Shown here one piece after another: positions 17,074-25,046 of a stretch of 64,000 nt of DNA. Source of the DNA: Treponema sp. UBA4267 (GTDB taxonomy: Bacteria > Spirochaetota > Spirochaetia > Treponematales > Treponemataceae); assembly GCA_002395155.1 (NCBI GenBank), contig DGWD01000040.1:1-64000 (forward strand), read 5' to 3'. Made by a program: the position numbers and the translations under genes. How positions within the stretch are numbered: the stretch's first letter is position 1; the number at the start of each line of letters is the position of its first letter. The notes beneath the pieces were generated by a model. It was not told where the DNA came from, made no database searches, and was given only the letters and a program-made list of their open reading frames with translations.

Positions 17074-17187
17074 AAGAGTGATAATGGGACATTTTTTATA
17101 CTCTGTCCACTTTGCCTGAGATATCAGCTTTAATAGCCTTAACCCTTCGGCGCTTCATAAGGATTTATGAAGACTCTCCAGAGAATT
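17074..17187 (-). promoter_or_regulatory. Glycine riboswitch aptamer upstream of the symporter gene
   Basis: The minus-strand leader has the conserved glycine-aptamer blocks in order: CTCTGGAGAG (17174-17183), a variable hairpin with arms CTTCATAA/TTATGAAG, GCGCCGAAGG, then ATCTCAGGCAAAGTGGACAG. One full aptamer is visible; a second CTCTTTGGAGAG follows and may be the start of a remnant second aptamer or the stem partner of a singlet type. Control is by transcription attenuation at 17031-17070. Whether glycine turns the gene on or off cannot be read directly. Confidence 0.88.
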
Positions 17188-17261
17188 ACATGTACAAAAC
17201 ACGTTGTAAATGCAACAGTAAAAAAATATCAAAAATTTGAATTGTTATCAAGACAATACGT

Positions 17262-17330
17262 CGAGTCAAGGCACGCTCACGCTTAAAGCCTTGACTTCGC
17301 CGTTTTGAGGGTTTTGTAATAAACCCTCAA
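17262..17330. repeat. Paired intergenic hairpins
   Basis: Stem GTCAAGGC/GCCTTGAC (17265-17272, 17288-17295) around a loop with ACGCTCACGC, then a perfect 10-bp stem TTGAGGGTTT/AAACCCTCAA (17305-17314, 17321-17330). No T-run follows. Same style as hairpins at 5491-5622 and 50669-50712. Confidence 0.65.
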
Positions 17331-17360
17331 TTAAACAATGCTGCTAAGCAAAAAGTGTGC

Positions 17361-17396
17361 AAAAAAAAAAGAACTCTTCCAGATGAAAGAGTTCTT
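17361..17396 (-). terminator. Terminator of tRNA-Cys
   Basis: Minus strand: 10-bp stem AAGAACTCTT/AAGAGTTCTT followed by a run of A on the plus strand (T on the minus), starting 6 nt after the tRNA. Confidence 0.85.
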
Positions 17397-17401
17397 TTTA
17401 A

Positions 17402-17472
17402 GGAGTGGATAGGAGTCGAACCTACCAATGATGGTTTTGCAGACCAGTCCCTTACCGCTTGGGTACCACTCC
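17402..17472 (-). tRNA. tRNA-Cys (GCA)
   Basis: 71-nt cloverleaf on the minus strand: acceptor arms GGAGTGG and CCACTCC, anticodon loop CTGCAAA giving anticodon GCA, T loop GGTTCGACTCC. CCA is not encoded. It has its own promoter and terminator, so it is a single-gene unit. Confidence 0.95.
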
Positions 17473-17485
17473 AAAAGGTTGTTCA

Positions 17486-17514
17486 AATATAACAAATACC
17501 ACGTTTTATGTCAA
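17486..17514 (-). promoter_or_regulatory. Promoter of tRNA-Cys
   Basis: Minus strand TTGACA (17509-17514), 17-bp spacer, TATATT (17486-17491), 13 nt before the mature tRNA. Near-consensus sigma70-type promoter. Confidence 0.85.
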
Positions 17515-17568
17515 TAAGACAAATATATTCCTATGGCATTTTTCTATTTTTATAACTATACTAAAAGA

Positions 17569-17682
17569 ACAAACAGCGGGGTTCTTTGGAATACCTGCCT
17601 GTTTTTCCATCCCGTCGAAGCTAAGCTCCGGGGTGTTTTTATATATCTGGCTGATTAGGAACTTTCTTAATCAGCTTTTTTT
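17569..17682 (+). ncRNA. Candidate small RNA built of three tandem hairpin/T-run units
   Basis: On the plus strand a TATACT box (17557-17562) with ATGGCA 18 bp upstream predicts a start near 17569. Three hairpins follow, each with a T-run: AACAG...CTGTT then TTTT (17572-17606); CATCCCG...CGGGGTG then TTTTT (17608-17640); GCTGATTA...TAATCAGC then TTTTTTT (17650-17682). No plus-strand gene lies upstream that needs a terminator, and the minus strand has no T-runs here. Its end touches the stop codon of the convergent small membrane gene. Similar to no RNA family I know; the segment CCATCCCGTCGAAGCTAAGC faintly recalls 5S rRNA loop C but the rest does not fit. Confidence 0.4.
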
Positions 17683-17989
17683 ATTGCTCCTGGGCAGGCT
17701 CTTCATCATATTCATTAGTTTTGGAAAGAAAGTAACGGTTGGTAATTTCTACCGCAAGCAGAGCACAACCAGAAAAAACAATATTTCCAACAAGACCAAA
17801 TTCACGGAAACAGGCAACCACAAGAAGCCCCAGTGACATAGCATAAATTACAATTTTTCTTACAATAATTCCCTTTGTAATAGCAGCAGGGTCTCTAAAG
17901 CCGTTTTTTTTGCCACGAATTACAAACCAAATCATATCAAGGACAATCAAAACTGCAACTACAAGGGCAACAATTCTATTTGTATACAT
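17681..17989 (-). CDS. Small membrane protein, unknown function
   Basis: 102 residues with three hydrophobic stretches: YTNRIVALVVAVLIVLDMIW at the N-terminus, KIVIYAMSLGLLVVACF in the middle and GNIVFSGCALLAVEITNRYF after it. The charged tail SKTNEYDEEPAQEQ is probably cytoplasmic. No family was recognised. It is the last gene of a minus-strand row after the ECF transporter and NUDIX genes (16 bp gap), with AGAGGTTTTT before the ATG. It is too short and too dissimilar to be sure it is an ECF substrate-binding S component, which usually has about six helices and 170-200 residues. Confidence 0.7.
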   Translation of the reverse strand: MYTNRIVALVVAVLIVLDMIWFVIRGKKNGFRDPAAITKGIIVRKIVIYAMSLGLLVVACFREFGLVGNIVFSGCALLAVEITNRYFLSKTNEYDEEPAQEQ

Positions 17990-18005
17990 AAAAACCTCTC
18001 AAAAG

Positions 18006-18575
18006 TTATAAACTTGTCTGAACAAATTTTCTGAGTGTCAGTCTGGCACTTTCAAAAGCTAAAGGCAGATTTTCTACATCATCTAAAGTAGCAACCCTAT
18101 GGGACTGAAAACCAAGAACTTCACTTTCCTGAGCTTTAAGGCTGGAAATAAAAGCTGCTATATTTTCATATTTTTCTGGTAAGGATGCTGTAAAAAATAT
18201 ATCACAAGTTTTATAAACTATATTTTTATACTCATATGTATTTGGATTTGTGCACAAAATTTTTACCTGGTCAGAATCAAGATCAACACCAATTTCTTCT
18301 CTGCATTCACGAACAATGGCTGATTCTGCACTTTCATCAAAATCGACAAATCCTCCAGGCACTGCAATAAACCCCTTTCTTGGCTCCTTGGCCCTTACTT
18401 CGAACAGAACATTCTTATCTTTATCATAAATAATAATTCCAACGGCAGCTGCAACATTGTTATAAAGGTCAAAACCACAATCCTTGCAAATCCACTTACG
18501 CATTCCAGGATTTTCTATATTTTTTGAGCCGCACATTGGACACATATTAAAAGCGTTATTTATTTTTTCTGTCAT
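18006..18575 (-). CDS. NUDIX hydrolase with N-terminal zinc ribbon
   Basis: 189 residues. A zinc ribbon CPMCGSKN ... CKDCGFDLY (about residues 12-38) precedes a NUDIX domain whose box reads GGFVDFDESAESAIVRECREEIGV (key G, E-x7-REEIG) at about residues 79-102. This layout resembles NudC-like or ADP-ribose/NADH pyrophosphatase relatives, acting on a nucleoside diphosphate derivative in the cytoplasm; the exact substrate is uncertain. Its start overlaps the ECF transporter gene's stop by 4 bp, so translation is coupled, perhaps linking a transported vitamin or nucleobase with metabolism of its derivative. Confidence 0.88.
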   Translation of the reverse strand: MTEKINNAFNMCPMCGSKNIENPGMRKWICKDCGFDLYNNVAAAVGIIIYDKDKNVLFEVRAKEPRKGFIAVPGGFVDFDESAESAIVRECREEIGVDLDSDQVKILCTNPNTYEYKNIVYKTCDIFFTASLPEKYENIAAFISSLKAQESEVLGFQSHRVATLDDVENLPLAFESARLTLRKFVQTSL

Positions 18576-20725
18576 CTAAAACACCTCATTGTAATTGCAT
18601 CAGCAAGTAATTCGGATTTTTTAATTGATTGTATGATAAGAGGTACAAACAAGGGAATTATTGCCTTAAGTTTTGCCATTTTTCCAGAAACCTTTCCAAG
18701 ACCACCTCGTATTATCTGAGTTTTGATGATGGAAGACGCTTCATCTACCAGGACTGGAATAAATCTAAAAATAATTTCGATTACTAAGATCAGGTAGCGG
18801 ACCGGTATCTTTATCAGGCTAAGTGGAAATAAAAGAATTTTTAAGCCATCGATTAAATCGTACTCAGGTGTTGAAACAAAGAAGGCAGAAATACAGGCCA
18901 AAGATGAATAGGTTCTTAAAATTGAATTTAAGCAGAACCAGAGTTTTGATGGAGTAATAGTTAGATATTTCCAGTTTGTAAAATGAACTTCGCCGCTTTG
19001 AGGTGCGTGGAAAATCAACTGGAAGACTGTAAATATGAGTAGGAATGGCAGAATTTTAAGCCAGGCCTTACACAACTTAGAAAACTTGAAACCGCTTAAA
19101 AGACAATAGATTACCGAAATGGCCAAAAAGCCTGCTGTCATATAAATCTTTCTTAAAAGAAGGGAAAAAACAAATAAAACAAGGAAAAGTATAATTCTGA
19201 GAGCTGGAGGGATTTTTTCCACAGGAGATTTTTTTTCTCGTCTGGCACCAGAAAGACTTGCCGAAGTATTTCTAAGCATAGACAAAAGTCCCACCGATGA
19301 AGAAACTTCTACATTTTTCAAATCCTGCTTGTTTTGATTAGAATCCATTGCACAGCTATCTTCTATGATTTTACCATTTTGTATTTTAATTTCGCGGTCG
19401 GCAAAATCGGCTTCATCCCTTTTGTGGGTAGAAAACAAAACTGTCTTACCCTGATCTGCAAGCTTTTTAAAAAGATTCAAAACTTCATTTCTAGCCCTGC
19501 TATCCAAACCGGCAGTTGGTTCATCAAAGAAAACAATTTCTGAATCCAAGGCAAGTATACCTGCAATTGAAAGGCGTCTTTGTTCCCCTCCAGAAAGAGC
19601 AAAAGTTTTTCGTTCGCCAAAAGTACTAAATGGTAAAGCCGCATTATCCATTGATTTTTTTACAAGTTCTTTAAGTTCTGAACCAGATTTCCCCTGGTTT
19701 CTAGGACCAAAGGCAACATCATCTGCGGCAAAAGCTTCAAAAAGAGCTGCTTTGGCATTTTGCAGGGCTAAAGTTGGATGATCTTGGGATGAAATTATTG
19801 TTTCTGGATTTTTGTCTGGGGTTAGAAGGCCTGAGCAAAGTTCAAGAATTGTTGATTTTCCTGAACCAGAAGGCCCTGTCAAGGCTGTAACAGTCCCCTT
19901 GTAAAGATCAAAATTTATATCGCTGACTCCATGAGACTTTGTTACTTTTTCAGCTTTATCATAAGAAAAACTAAGATTTCGAACTCTAAGACTTACAACT
20001 TTTTCTGTAGATTCAGCAAGAATTTTTTTGTCAATTACCGGAAGAGGCTGTCCCTCCAGCCTTTTTACATTTTCTGGATCTTTAATAAAGGAATTTTTTG
20101 TTCCGTAGAAGAATATTTTTCCATCTTCCATTCCAATTACAGTATCTGCATCCTTTAGAACTTCAAGATCATGGGTAATTTGGATAATGGTATTTCCACA
20201 TTTGTGCCAGTATCTTACAAAATCAAGAATATCTGAACGAGACTGAGGATCCAACATGGAAATTGCTTCATCAAGAATTAAGATTTCGGGTCTAAGGGCA
20301 AGAACACCGCTCAGAGCAATTTTTTGAGTTTGTCCCAAAGAAAGTGCAGATGTAGAAGACCCCGCCCTATCCAGCATATCTACAATATTCAAAGATTCAA
20401 TTGTACGCAGTTCAACTTCACTATTAGAAAGTCCCAGATTTTGAGGACCAAAGGCTGTATCCCGGGAAACAAGGCCACTCACCAGCTGATCTTTAGGATG
20501 TTGAAATACGATTCCAATCTGCTGATTTTCTTTTATTTCTACAGTGCCCGATTCAGGATTTTCCAAACCACACAAAAGTCTTGCCAGGGTAGATTTTCCA
20601 CTTCCATTGTAGCCAACAATTGCTGTATAAGAGCCTCTTTCAATTACAAAAGAAAGATTATCCACGACATTTTTATTACTTTCGGGATATTTATATACCA
20701 GGTTTTTAACAGAAATTACACTCAA
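18572..20725 (-). CDS. ECF transporter core as one chain: ATPase-ATPase-EcfT
   Basis: 717 residues. Domain 1 (about 1-225) is an ABC ATPase with Walker A GYNGSGKST, an altered signature LSLGQTQK and Walker B ILILDEAISMLD. Domain 2 (about 240-460) has GPSGSGKST, signature LSGGEQRR and Walker B IVFFDEPTAGLD. Residues about 505-717 are the membrane EcfT part with several helices and the coupling stretch IIKTQIIRGGLG. Together they are the energising module of an energy-coupling-factor vitamin importer, usually three separate genes. No S component is adjacent. The start is a TTG: no ATG lies between an upstream in-frame stop and the first conserved strand. Confidence 0.9.
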   Translation of the reverse strand: MSVISVKNLVYKYPESNKNVVDNLSFVIERGSYTAIVGYNGSGKSTLARLLCGLENPESGTVEIKENQQIGIVFQHPKDQLVSGLVSRDTAFGPQNLGLSNSEVELRTIESLNIVDMLDRAGSSTSALSLGQTQKIALSGVLALRPEILILDEAISMLDPQSRSDILDFVRYWHKCGNTIIQITHDLEVLKDADTVIGMEDGKIFFYGTKNSFIKDPENVKRLEGQPLPVIDKKILAESTEKVVSLRVRNLSFSYDKAEKVTKSHGVSDINFDLYKGTVTALTGPSGSGKSTILELCSGLLTPDKNPETIISSQDHPTLALQNAKAALFEAFAADDVAFGPRNQGKSGSELKELVKKSMDNAALPFSTFGERKTFALSGGEQRRLSIAGILALDSEIVFFDEPTAGLDSRARNEVLNLFKKLADQGKTVLFSTHKRDEADFADREIKIQNGKIIEDSCAMDSNQNKQDLKNVEVSSSVGLLSMLRNTSASLSGARREKKSPVEKIPPALRIILFLVLFVFSLLLRKIYMTAGFLAISVIYCLLSGFKFSKLCKAWLKILPFLLIFTVFQLIFHAPQSGEVHFTNWKYLTITPSKLWFCLNSILRTYSSLACISAFFVSTPEYDLIDGLKILLFPLSLIKIPVRYLILVIEIIFRFIPVLVDEASSIIKTQIIRGGLGKVSGKMAKLKAIIPLFVPLIIQSIKKSELLADAITMRCFR

Positions 20726-20800
20726 TTTTCCAGCTCATTACATATAAGATTCTGAAAGGCCTTAAAACAGCTTTTTCATAGCGACATTTTAATCAACATT

Positions 20801-20830
20801 TTGACAGTTGTCTACTTTAGACATTATACT
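20801..20830 (+). promoter_or_regulatory. Promoter of second lacI-type gene with palindrome in its spacer; predicted leaderless
   Basis: Perfect TTGACA (20801-20806), 18-bp spacer and TATACT (20825-20830), then 7 nt to the ATG at 20838 with no ribosome site. The spacer contains TGTCTA-CTT-TAGACA (20809-20823), a perfect inverted repeat placed to block RNA polymerase, probably an operator. Confidence 0.7.
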
Positions 20831-20837
20831 TATTCAG

Positions 20838-21875
20838 ATGATAACTCTAAAAGAAATTGCTGCTCAGTGTAACGTTTCAATTGCAACCGTATCCAATATT
20901 TTAAACGGAAAAGATAAGGTCTCAAAAGAAACAAAAGAAAAAGTTTTAAATTTAATAAAGGCAACCGGTTACAAACCAAATTATATGGCCAGAGGTTTAA
21001 GAGCCAGTAAGACTCGAACCATAGGCCTCTTAATAGATGACCTAACCGAATTCTCTTCTCCTCTTATTGTAGACGGAATTATGACTTATCTGGAAGAAAT
21101 CAATTATAAGTCTATTCTTGAAAACCTCCGTTTCTATTCAAAATGGGGATATGACTGGCACCAGAACAAAGCTTACAAAAAGGCTGTTTATGATGCTTTT
21201 CAGGAATTTTCTGCCATAAAGGTAGACGGCATTATTTACGTTTCTGGTCACGAAAGAAATATTAATATTATTCCAGAGGATTTTTCCATTCCGACTATAA
21301 TCAGCTATGCCTTTTCGGACAGCCCAAATATATCCTCAGTTATGATTGATGATGTTGATGCTGCATACAAACTAACAGAACACCTTATAAAAAATGGTCA
21401 TAAAAGAATTGCAGTTATAAAAGGCGAAAATGGAAATATTCATACAGAAAAACGTCTTGAAGGTTATAAAAAAGCCCTGAAAGATTATGGAATTGACCTG
21501 GACCCAAGCCTTATTTGTGACGGAAACTGGCGTTCTAAATCTGGCTATGACGTCTGTAAAAAAATACTTCAATCTAAAAAAGACGTTTCCGCCATCTTCT
21601 GCTTTAATGACCTTATGGCTGCGGGGGCCTACAAGTGCATGGCAGAAAATAATTTAATAGTTGGAAAAGACCTTTCTGTTGTTGGCTTTGATAACAGAAC
21701 CATTTCTCAGGAACTTATTCCACCTCTTACAACAATGGAAATTCCACTTGCCGAAATTGGAAAAGCAACCGCACAAGAACTAATTAAGCAAATTACAACC
21801 GAAGAAGATTTCAAAAAACAGGAACTTTTTATAAAATGTAACTTGATTGAACGAAATTCGGTTTCAAAAAAATAA
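20838..21875 (+). CDS. LacI-family transcriptional regulator
   Basis: 345 residues from the ATG at 20838, where the helix-turn-helix begins at once (MITLKEIAAQCNVSIATVSN); the frame is open further upstream but those codons overlap the promoter. The hinge reads PNYMARGLRAS, and the effector domain ends with VGFDNRTISQELIPPLTTM. Such proteins repress sugar or nucleoside genes and release DNA on ligand binding. It is followed 19 bp later by an M18 aminopeptidase gene in the same direction, an uncommon partner for a LacI regulator. Its own promoter spacer holds a palindrome that may be its binding site. Confidence 0.92.
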   Translation: MITLKEIAAQCNVSIATVSNILNGKDKVSKETKEKVLNLIKATGYKPNYMARGLRASKTRTIGLLIDDLTEFSSPLIVDGIMTYLEEINYKSILENLRFYSKWGYDWHQNKAYKKAVYDAFQEFSAIKVDGIIYVSGHERNINIIPEDFSIPTIISYAFSDSPNISSVMIDDVDAAYKLTEHLIKNGHKRIAVIKGENGNIHTEKRLEGYKKALKDYGIDLDPSLICDGNWRSKSGYDVCKKILQSKKDVSAIFCFNDLMAAGAYKCMAENNLIVGKDLSVVGFDNRTISQELIPPLTTMEIPLAEIGKATAQELIKQITTEEDFKKQELFIKCNLIERNSVSKK

Positions 21876-21894
21876 AAAATCGAAGGAGAAATTT

Positions 21895-23241
21895 ATGAAT
21901 GAAACATTAATCGTTGATTACAAAAATTTTTTGAACAACGGAAAAACAGAACGCGAATGTGTTGCTCAAATAATCAAATCAGCCGAAAAAAAAGGCTATA
22001 AGGATATTTCAAAGTTCAAAAAGCTTAAGCCTGGCGATAAAGTTTATATTACCAAAATGAACAAGGCAATTGCCCTCTTCCATATTGGACTTGAACCTAT
22101 TGATAAGGGACTTAACATTCTTGGAGCCCATATCGATTCCCCTCGCCTGGATGCAAAACAAAATCCACTTTACGAAAAAGACAATATCACTTATCTCAAT
22201 ACTCACTACTACGGTGGAATTAAAAAGTACCAGTGGACAACAACTCCTCTGGCAATTCACGGAATCATATGTAAAAAGGACGGAAAAACTGTAAACGTTG
22301 TAATTGGCGAAAACAATGATGAACCAGTTTTCTGTATCTCTGATATTCTTCCTCACCTTGCTCAGGACCAAATGAAAGATAAAGCCAGTGATTTTATAAA
22401 AGGTGAAGATCTAGATGTTTTAATGGGTTCAGTTGGTCCTCAAAAGCCAGGCGATGATAAAGATAAAAAGGCTGATAAAGAAAAGAGCAAAAAAGTTATC
22501 CTTGGTCTCTTAAAAGAAATGTACGGGGTAGAAGAAGAGGATCTTCAGTCTGCTGAACTTGAAATTGTACCAGCCGGAAAAGCCCGCGACATGGGTCTGG
22601 ACCGCTCAATGATTTTAGGTTATGGCCAGGATGACCGTTCTTGTGCCTTTTCTTCAGTAGCTGCTATGCTGGAAGTAAATGCTGGAGCTAGAACTACCTG
22701 CTGTCTTTGTGTTGATAAAGAAGAAATTGGTTCTGTTGGTGCTACAGGTATGGCTTCAAACCTTTTTGAAAACATGGTTTCTGAAATAATTCTAAGAGCA
22801 AACGACAGTTATAGTGATATTGATTTACGCCGCTGCCTTGCAAATTCTTATATGCTTTCTTCAGATGTAAATGCCGCTTACGACCCATTAAATGCCGGAC
22901 TTTATGATAAAGATAATGCAAGCTTCCTGGGTGGTGGAGTTACTTTCCAGAAATACACAGGAAGTCGTGGAAAATCTGGTGCTTCAGATGCAAATCCAGA
23001 ATTTGTTGCAAAAGTTAGAGCTGCCATGTACGATGCAAATGTAAACTACCAGATGGCAGAACTTGGAAAAGTGGATCAGGGTGGTGGAGGAACAATTGCT
23101 TACCATGCCGCTCGCTACGGAATGAATGTTCTTGATGCAGGAGTTGCAGTTTTAAGCATGCATGCTCCATGGGAAATTACCAGCAAGGAAGACATTTGCC
23201 AGATGTTCGAATGCTGCAAGGCATTTTTAATTATTAAATAA
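21895..23241 (+). CDS. M18 family aminopeptidase
   Basis: 448 residues from the ATG at 21895, which has GAAGGAGA 8 nt upstream. A dinuclear zinc exopeptidase of the cytoplasm that removes N-terminal residues. Visible metal-site motifs: GAHIDSPRLD (about residue 79), GQDDRSC (about 245), KEEIGSVGATGM (about 280), and a C-terminal MHAPWEI histidine. The insert KPGDDKDKKADKEKSKK in the middle is a charged loop. The catalytic-domain order agrees with M18 and not with M42 or M17. Terminates at a bidirectional hairpin shared with parB. Confidence 0.92.
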   Translation: MNETLIVDYKNFLNNGKTERECVAQIIKSAEKKGYKDISKFKKLKPGDKVYITKMNKAIALFHIGLEPIDKGLNILGAHIDSPRLDAKQNPLYEKDNITYLNTHYYGGIKKYQWTTTPLAIHGIICKKDGKTVNVVIGENNDEPVFCISDILPHLAQDQMKDKASDFIKGEDLDVLMGSVGPQKPGDDKDKKADKEKSKKVILGLLKEMYGVEEEDLQSAELEIVPAGKARDMGLDRSMILGYGQDDRSCAFSSVAAMLEVNAGARTTCCLCVDKEEIGSVGATGMASNLFENMVSEIILRANDSYSDIDLRRCLANSYMLSSDVNAAYDPLNAGLYDKDNASFLGGGVTFQKYTGSRGKSGASDANPEFVAKVRAAMYDANVNYQMAELGKVDQGGGGTIAYHAARYGMNVLDAGVAVLSMHAPWEITSKEDICQMFECCKAFLIIK

Positions 23242-23243
23242 AC

Positions 23244-23285
23244 AAAAAAAGGGATTTTGAAGACTGCTTCAAAATCCCTTTTTTC
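23244..23285. terminator. Bidirectional terminator between the aminopeptidase gene and parB
   Basis: Stem AAAAGGGATTTTGAA / TTCAAAATCCCTTTT with a 6-nt loop, A-run before and T-run after; serves both convergent genes. Confidence 0.92.
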
Positions 23286-23301
23286 TTGCTATAAGAAAAA
23301 C

Positions 23302-24243
23302 TTATTTTTTAGACATCAAAACATCGTAAATACGGTCAAAATCTTTTCTTGTATCAAAACCAATTACAATCGAACCCTTATTTATATCGCCTTTAAGATT
23401 TACAGAACGGGTTCCAAAAATATTTCTAAGCTCCTGTTCAAACTTCAAAACATCAGCATCCTTTTTTTCTACAGCTTTTTCAGTTTTATTCTTTTTAGCA
23501 GCTCGACCACCGCCGTTGTATTCATCTGCCATAGCCTCTGCTTCGCGAACAGAAAGACCATTTCCTATAATTTTGCCGTACATAACGCGCATATCTGCAT
23601 CATTCTTAACCATAAGAAGGGCACGGGCATGCCCAGAAGTAATTTGACCAGATGAAAGTGAACGCTGAATATCTTCTGGAAGTTTTAACAAACGAATTGA
23701 ATTGGCAACTGTAGCACGAGCTTTTCCAACTCTTTTAGCAACTTCTTCCTGAGTCAAATCACCCATCTGAATTAAATTATAATAAGCAGTAGCTTCTTCT
23801 ATAGGATTTAAGTCGGCACGCTGAATATTTTCTATAAGAGCCATTTCAAGTTTCTGCTGTTCATCAAACTTTCTAAGCTGAACAGGAACCTGAGTAAGGC
23901 CAGCCATTTTTGCAGCACGAGTACGACGTTCACCTGCAATAATGTAGAAGGTACCATCTCCGGCATCTTCAATAATAATTGGCTGAAGAATTCCGTTCAT
24001 CTTAATAGAATCGCAAAGTTCTTCAAGCCTTTTAGGATCAAACTCTATACGAGGTTGTTTTGGATTAGGACGTAAAAGAGCTGGATCTATCCACAAACTA
24101 CCGTCTGCTTCAGAAGTAATTGCAGAAGGTAAATCTCTAGTATCCTGTTTTGTTGCCCCTGTAACTATTGCAACTTCTTCTGCAGCTTTGGAATTATCAC
24201 CTAATAAAGCACCAAGGCCTTTTCCTAATGCATTTTTAGCCAC
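23302..24243 (-). CDS. parB: Chromosome partitioning protein ParB
   Basis: 313 residues; CTP-dependent DNA-sliding clamp that loads at parS sites and works with ParA in chromosome segregation. It starts with the usual KNALGKGLGALLGD. The ParB/Srx-like domain follows (PNPKQPRIEFDPKRLEEL, then IIAGERRTRAAKMAGL, carrying the GERR CTP motif), and a helix-turn-helix with LTQEEVAKRVGKARATVANSIRLLKLP. The C-terminal dimer domain begins at about 255. The start overlaps the parA end by 8 bp. No parS-like palindrome was seen in the window. Confidence 0.96.
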   Translation of the reverse strand: MAKNALGKGLGALLGDNSKAAEEVAIVTGATKQDTRDLPSAITSEADGSLWIDPALLRPNPKQPRIEFDPKRLEELCDSIKMNGILQPIIIEDAGDGTFYIIAGERRTRAAKMAGLTQVPVQLRKFDEQQKLEMALIENIQRADLNPIEEATAYYNLIQMGDLTQEEVAKRVGKARATVANSIRLLKLPEDIQRSLSSGQITSGHARALLMVKNDADMRVMYGKIIGNGLSVREAEAMADEYNGGGRAAKKNKTEKAVEKKDADVLKFEQELRNIFGTRSVNLKGDINKGSIVIGFDTRKDFDRIYDVLMSKK

Positions 24244-24991
24244 GACGAATCACCTCTTCTGCTAATTTTGCATAACTACGGGCACCTACACATGCTGGAT
24301 CATACTTACAAATTGGGAGTCCGTGAGATGGAGCTTCAGAAAGTCTAACATTTCTTGGGATAATTGTATTGAAAACTACATCTTTGAAATAAGATTTAAC
24401 CTGCATAACAACATCTTGGGCAAGACGAGTGCGGGAATCATACATTGTAAAGAAAATTCCACCAATCTTAAGATCAGGATTAATCCCCTTCTGCACCTTC
24501 TGCACAGTCTGGAGCAAAAGAGTAATTCCTTCAAGAGCGAAATATTCACACTGCATAGGAACAAGAACTGAATCTGCAGCAGCAAGTCCATTCAAGGTAA
24601 GAATACCAAGTGATGGTGGACAGTCTATTAAAATATAGTCATATTTAGATTTAAGTGGTTCAAGTGCATTTTTTAGATAAAATTCACGATCTTCCTGATC
24701 TGCAAGTTCGATTGAAACACCAGACAAATCAATGGAAGCAGAAATTGCATCTAAATTATCAACAGGAGTATGCTTAACACATTTTTCAGCTTCAATCTGA
24801 CCTGCAAGTAATTCATAAACTGTAGGCTTATCTTTAGAAACACCCACACCAGAAGACATATTTCCCTGTGAGTCAAAATCTACTAAAAGAACTTTTTTAC
24901 CAGCGAGAGCGATGTAAGCTCCAATATTAATGGCAGAAGTGGTTTTTCCAACTCCACCTTTCTGATTAACAAATACAATACACTTTCCCAT
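24236..24991 (-). CDS. parA: Chromosome partitioning ATPase ParA (Soj type)
   Basis: 251 residues, the normal size for a chromosomal Soj/ParA without an N-terminal HTH. Deviant Walker A KGGVGKTTSAIN at residues 11-22, DFDSQGN, and LIDCPPSLGILTLNGL. It binds DNA non-specifically as an ATP dimer and is stimulated by ParB encoded next. The pair is an ordinary chromosomal type, often near the origin, but nothing else origin-like (dnaA, gidA, gidB apart from rsmG 3 kb away) proves that here. rsmG (gidB) nearby does fit the usual origin-side neighbourhood. Confidence 0.96.
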   Translation of the reverse strand: MGKCIVFVNQKGGVGKTTSAINIGAYIALAGKKVLLVDFDSQGNMSSGVGVSKDKPTVYELLAGQIEAEKCVKHTPVDNLDAISASIDLSGVSIELADQEDREFYLKNALEPLKSKYDYILIDCPPSLGILTLNGLAAADSVLVPMQCEYFALEGITLLLQTVQKVQKGINPDLKIGGIFFTMYDSRTRLAQDVVMQVKSYFKDVVFNTIIPRNVRLSEAPSHGLPICKYDPACVGARSYAKLAEEVIRRG

Positions 24992-25046
24992 ATCTTCTAA
25001 TATATCATTTTTAAGGAAAATAGTATACTCTGAGAAAGGTGGTCCT

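Noticed and set aside
17575..17640. Possible 5S rRNA fragment
   Set aside because: Only a loop-C-like stretch matches; length, helices and the rest of 5S are missing, so a hairpin RNA is the simpler reading.
23302..24991. parS site near parAB
   Set aside because: No TGTTTCACGTGAAACA-like palindrome was seen by eye around these genes or elsewhere in the window.
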